DNA of 14,779 nucleotides from Euryarchaeota archaeon UBA596 (lineage in GTDB: Archaea; Thermoplasmatota; Poseidoniia; Poseidoniales; Poseidoniaceae): positions 1-14,779 of the forward strand of contig DAGQ01000007.1 of assembly GCA_002498205.1 (NCBI GenBank), read 5' to 3'. Under the pieces are notes generated by a model, which saw only the letters and a list, made by a program, of their open reading frames with translations, was not told the origin of the DNA and searched no databases. Below are positions 13,707 through 14,779 of this stretch, one piece after another; position 1 is the stretch's first letter, and each line of letters begins with the position of its first letter. The position numbers and the translations under genes were made by a program.

Positions 13707-13964
13707 ATGGGCGCAGAAGAAAATATTCCAGATGTAATACAAGGTTTAGGAGAACCAGAATCTTCTCGAGTAGTGTTAACTGTTTTAGGAATTTTAGTTC
13801 TTGGAATTTTAGCAATTTCAACTCAAGCGTTTAATTTATTTGGTGACTTTTCACCTTTTTCTGGGTTATTTGGAACTAATTCTATTTGGTGGTTTATGTT
13901 AGGAATTTTTGTGAGTATTGCAACAGTTTTAGCATCAATAGTTGGTGAGGTATTTCGGGAGTAA
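13707..13964 (+). CDS. Small two-helix membrane protein, possible oxidase accessory subunit
   Basis: An 85-residue protein with an acidic soluble N-terminus (residues 1-20) and two hydrophobic helices at about 22-40 and 59-80. It ends in EVFRE. ATG 13707 is preceded by AAGGTGAT (13696-13703), a seven-base match to the archaeal anti-SD complement, which supports both the gene and the start. No known family is recognised. The stop lies eight bases before the start of the next membrane gene, so the two are almost certainly one transcript. A role as a small subunit of the complex made by the next gene is inferred from position and topology only. Confidence 0.7.
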   Translation: MGAEENIPDVIQGLGEPESSRVVLTVLGILVLGILAISTQAFNLFGDFSPFSGLFGTNSIWWFMLGIFVSIATVLASIVGEVFRE

Positions 13965-13972
13965 GTGATATT

Positions 13973-14779
13973 ATGGCAATCGGAACAATAATTTATTTTT
14001 TAGTTATAATTGGTTTATTTTTTGGAGTTTCTAAAGGAATTGGTTCACTTTCAGGTACTCTAAGGGGAATAGCATTTTTTTCAATGGAAAAAGCACCAGT
14101 AGGGTTAGTTGATTTATTTTCAAAAAATAAGGGCTCAGCGGCAAAAACATGGATGTCATTTGGATTATTTTGGATGCCGGTGGCTGCAACTTTAACTTTC
14201 ATAAGTTTATGGCTTGATTATGATTCTACAGCCTTAATGTCTGCTTTCGGAGACTTTGATGGGGACAAATTAACTTCAGCAGCATACATAGCAACATTTT
14301 GGGGATTTCTTGGAATGACTTTAATTGGTGCAGGATTTCATATACAAAATAGAATGTTGGGGAGCAAAATTTCAAGTGAAGCAGGAGCATCAATGTTTTC
14401 TTTGTTTTGGTTCGCACTTACATTATTATTTGTAATCCTTTCATTCACGTCTTATGCGCCTCATACTACTTATGCATCAGCTTATTTTGCTGCTTACGGT
14501 ATGTTGGCATTAGGAGTTTTAGCAGCACATTTAATGACTATTCATGACAATAATATCTCGGAAATGAGTGCATCTAGTTGGTTAATAATTTTATCATTAG
14601 GGGCTTTAATCTATGGGACATTTAGTAATGTATCATATTTCCTTAGTGGAAGTGAAGAAGTAGCCTGGAATATCTCTAAAGCATTACATGGATGGTGGTT
14701 AATTCCAATGTCTATGGCCATAGCATTGTATATAATTCCTAAAAGTACAGGCAACGCTCTTTGGAGTAAGTTACTTTCA
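13973..14779 (+). CDS. Polytopic membrane protein resembling heme-copper oxidase subunit I, N-terminal part (runs off right edge)
   Basis: An open frame of 269 codons from ATG 13973 to the window end without a stop. About seven membrane helices are visible: roughly 5-24, 60-80, 104-123, 139-158, 168-188, 202-222 and 240-256. Order and spacing of helices 2-7 can be laid over helices 1-6 of B-type/cbb3-like heme-copper oxidase subunit I. FTSYAPH (158-164) parallels the YTFYPPL end of helix 3. HGWWLIPMSMAIALYIIPK (239-257) parallels the CuB-helix region ending in W-L-L-P...LPK, followed by S-T-G as in LPK-x-x-G. However, the helix-2 position where the low-spin heme histidine is expected reads ATFWGFLGM, without histidine. 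Histidines 123, 164, 186, 191 and 239 are in unusual places. It is therefore a divergent oxidase/NO-reductase-type protein, or another fold with chance similarity. The start follows the small membrane gene by eight bases. Confidence 0.5.
   Translation, partial: MAIGTIIYFLVIIGLFFGVSKGIGSLSGTLRGIAFFSMEKAPVGLVDLFSKNKGSAAKTWMSFGLFWMPVAATLTFISLWLDYDSTALMSAFGDFDGDKLTSAAYIATFWGFLGMTLIGAGFHIQNRMLGSKISSEAGASMFSLFWFALTLLFVILSFTSYAPHTTYASAYFAAYGMLALGVLAAHLMTIHDNNISEMSASSWLIILSLGALIYGTFSNVSYFLSGSEEVAWNISKALHGWWLIPMSMAIALYIIPKSTGNALWSKLLS

Noticed and set aside
13609..13821. Leftward 70-codon leucine-rich frame near the RaSEA stop.
   Set aside because: It is antisense to the small membrane protein gene, which has a strong SD; the leucine-rich translation is what one expects opposite AT-rich hydrophobic coding sequence.
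1..14779. CRISPR array, insertion sequence, integrase or phage genes.
   Set aside because: No regularly spaced repeats, transposase motifs or terminal inverted repeats were seen on either strand.

Overview
The window looks like a piece of an AT-rich (about one third GC, judged by eye) marine archaeal genome. The most likely source is the Poseidoniales / Marine Group II-III branch of Thermoplasmatota. Evidence: a RaSEA-type archaeosine radical SAM enzyme, Shine-Dalgarno (SD) sites of the archaeal AGGTGAT kind, AT-rich TATA-like boxes in two divergent intergenic regions, and a transporter carrying a DxDGDG calcium-type loop. The lineage is inferred from gene content; no rRNA or other marker gene is present.

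Layout. Positions 1-228 (minus) hold the N-terminal part of an exported thioredoxin-fold protein that runs off the left edge. A divergent promoter region (229-360) separates it from a large rightward operon. The operon begins with an AddB-like protein of 1231 residues (361-4056). It is followed, with a TTGA start/stop overlap, by an AddA/UvrD-like helicase-nuclease of 1624 residues (4053-8927). After a 70-base, unusually GC-rich spacer comes a 199-residue coiled-coil protein (8998-9597). This block meets a leftward pair tail to tail with one base between stop codons: a membrane-anchored hexapeptide-repeat acyltransferase (9599-10315) and, upstream of it, a UMF1/Atg22-like MFS transporter (10332-12353). 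A second divergent promoter region (12354-12454) leads to the RaSEA-like enzyme (12455-13612), a two-helix membrane protein (13707-13964), and the start of a polytopic membrane protein resembling a divergent heme-copper oxidase subunit I (13973 to the right edge).

How the genes work together. The two giant genes form a bacterial-style AddAB/RecBCD-type DNA-end-processing machine, here in an archaeal setting. The AddA-like subunit has a complete SF1A motor and a nuclease. The AddB-like subunit has no visible Walker A but a complete nuclease. Unusually, both nuclease domains show the four-cysteine pattern of an Fe-S-clamped PD-(D/E)XK fold. The coiled-coil protein may be a co-expressed partner, but this is inferred only from position. 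The other genes appear to be ordinary metabolic or membrane functions: tRNA archaeosine formation, envelope acyl transfer, solute transport, and possibly respiration.

I saw no tRNA or rRNA gene, CRISPR array, insertion sequence or integrase.
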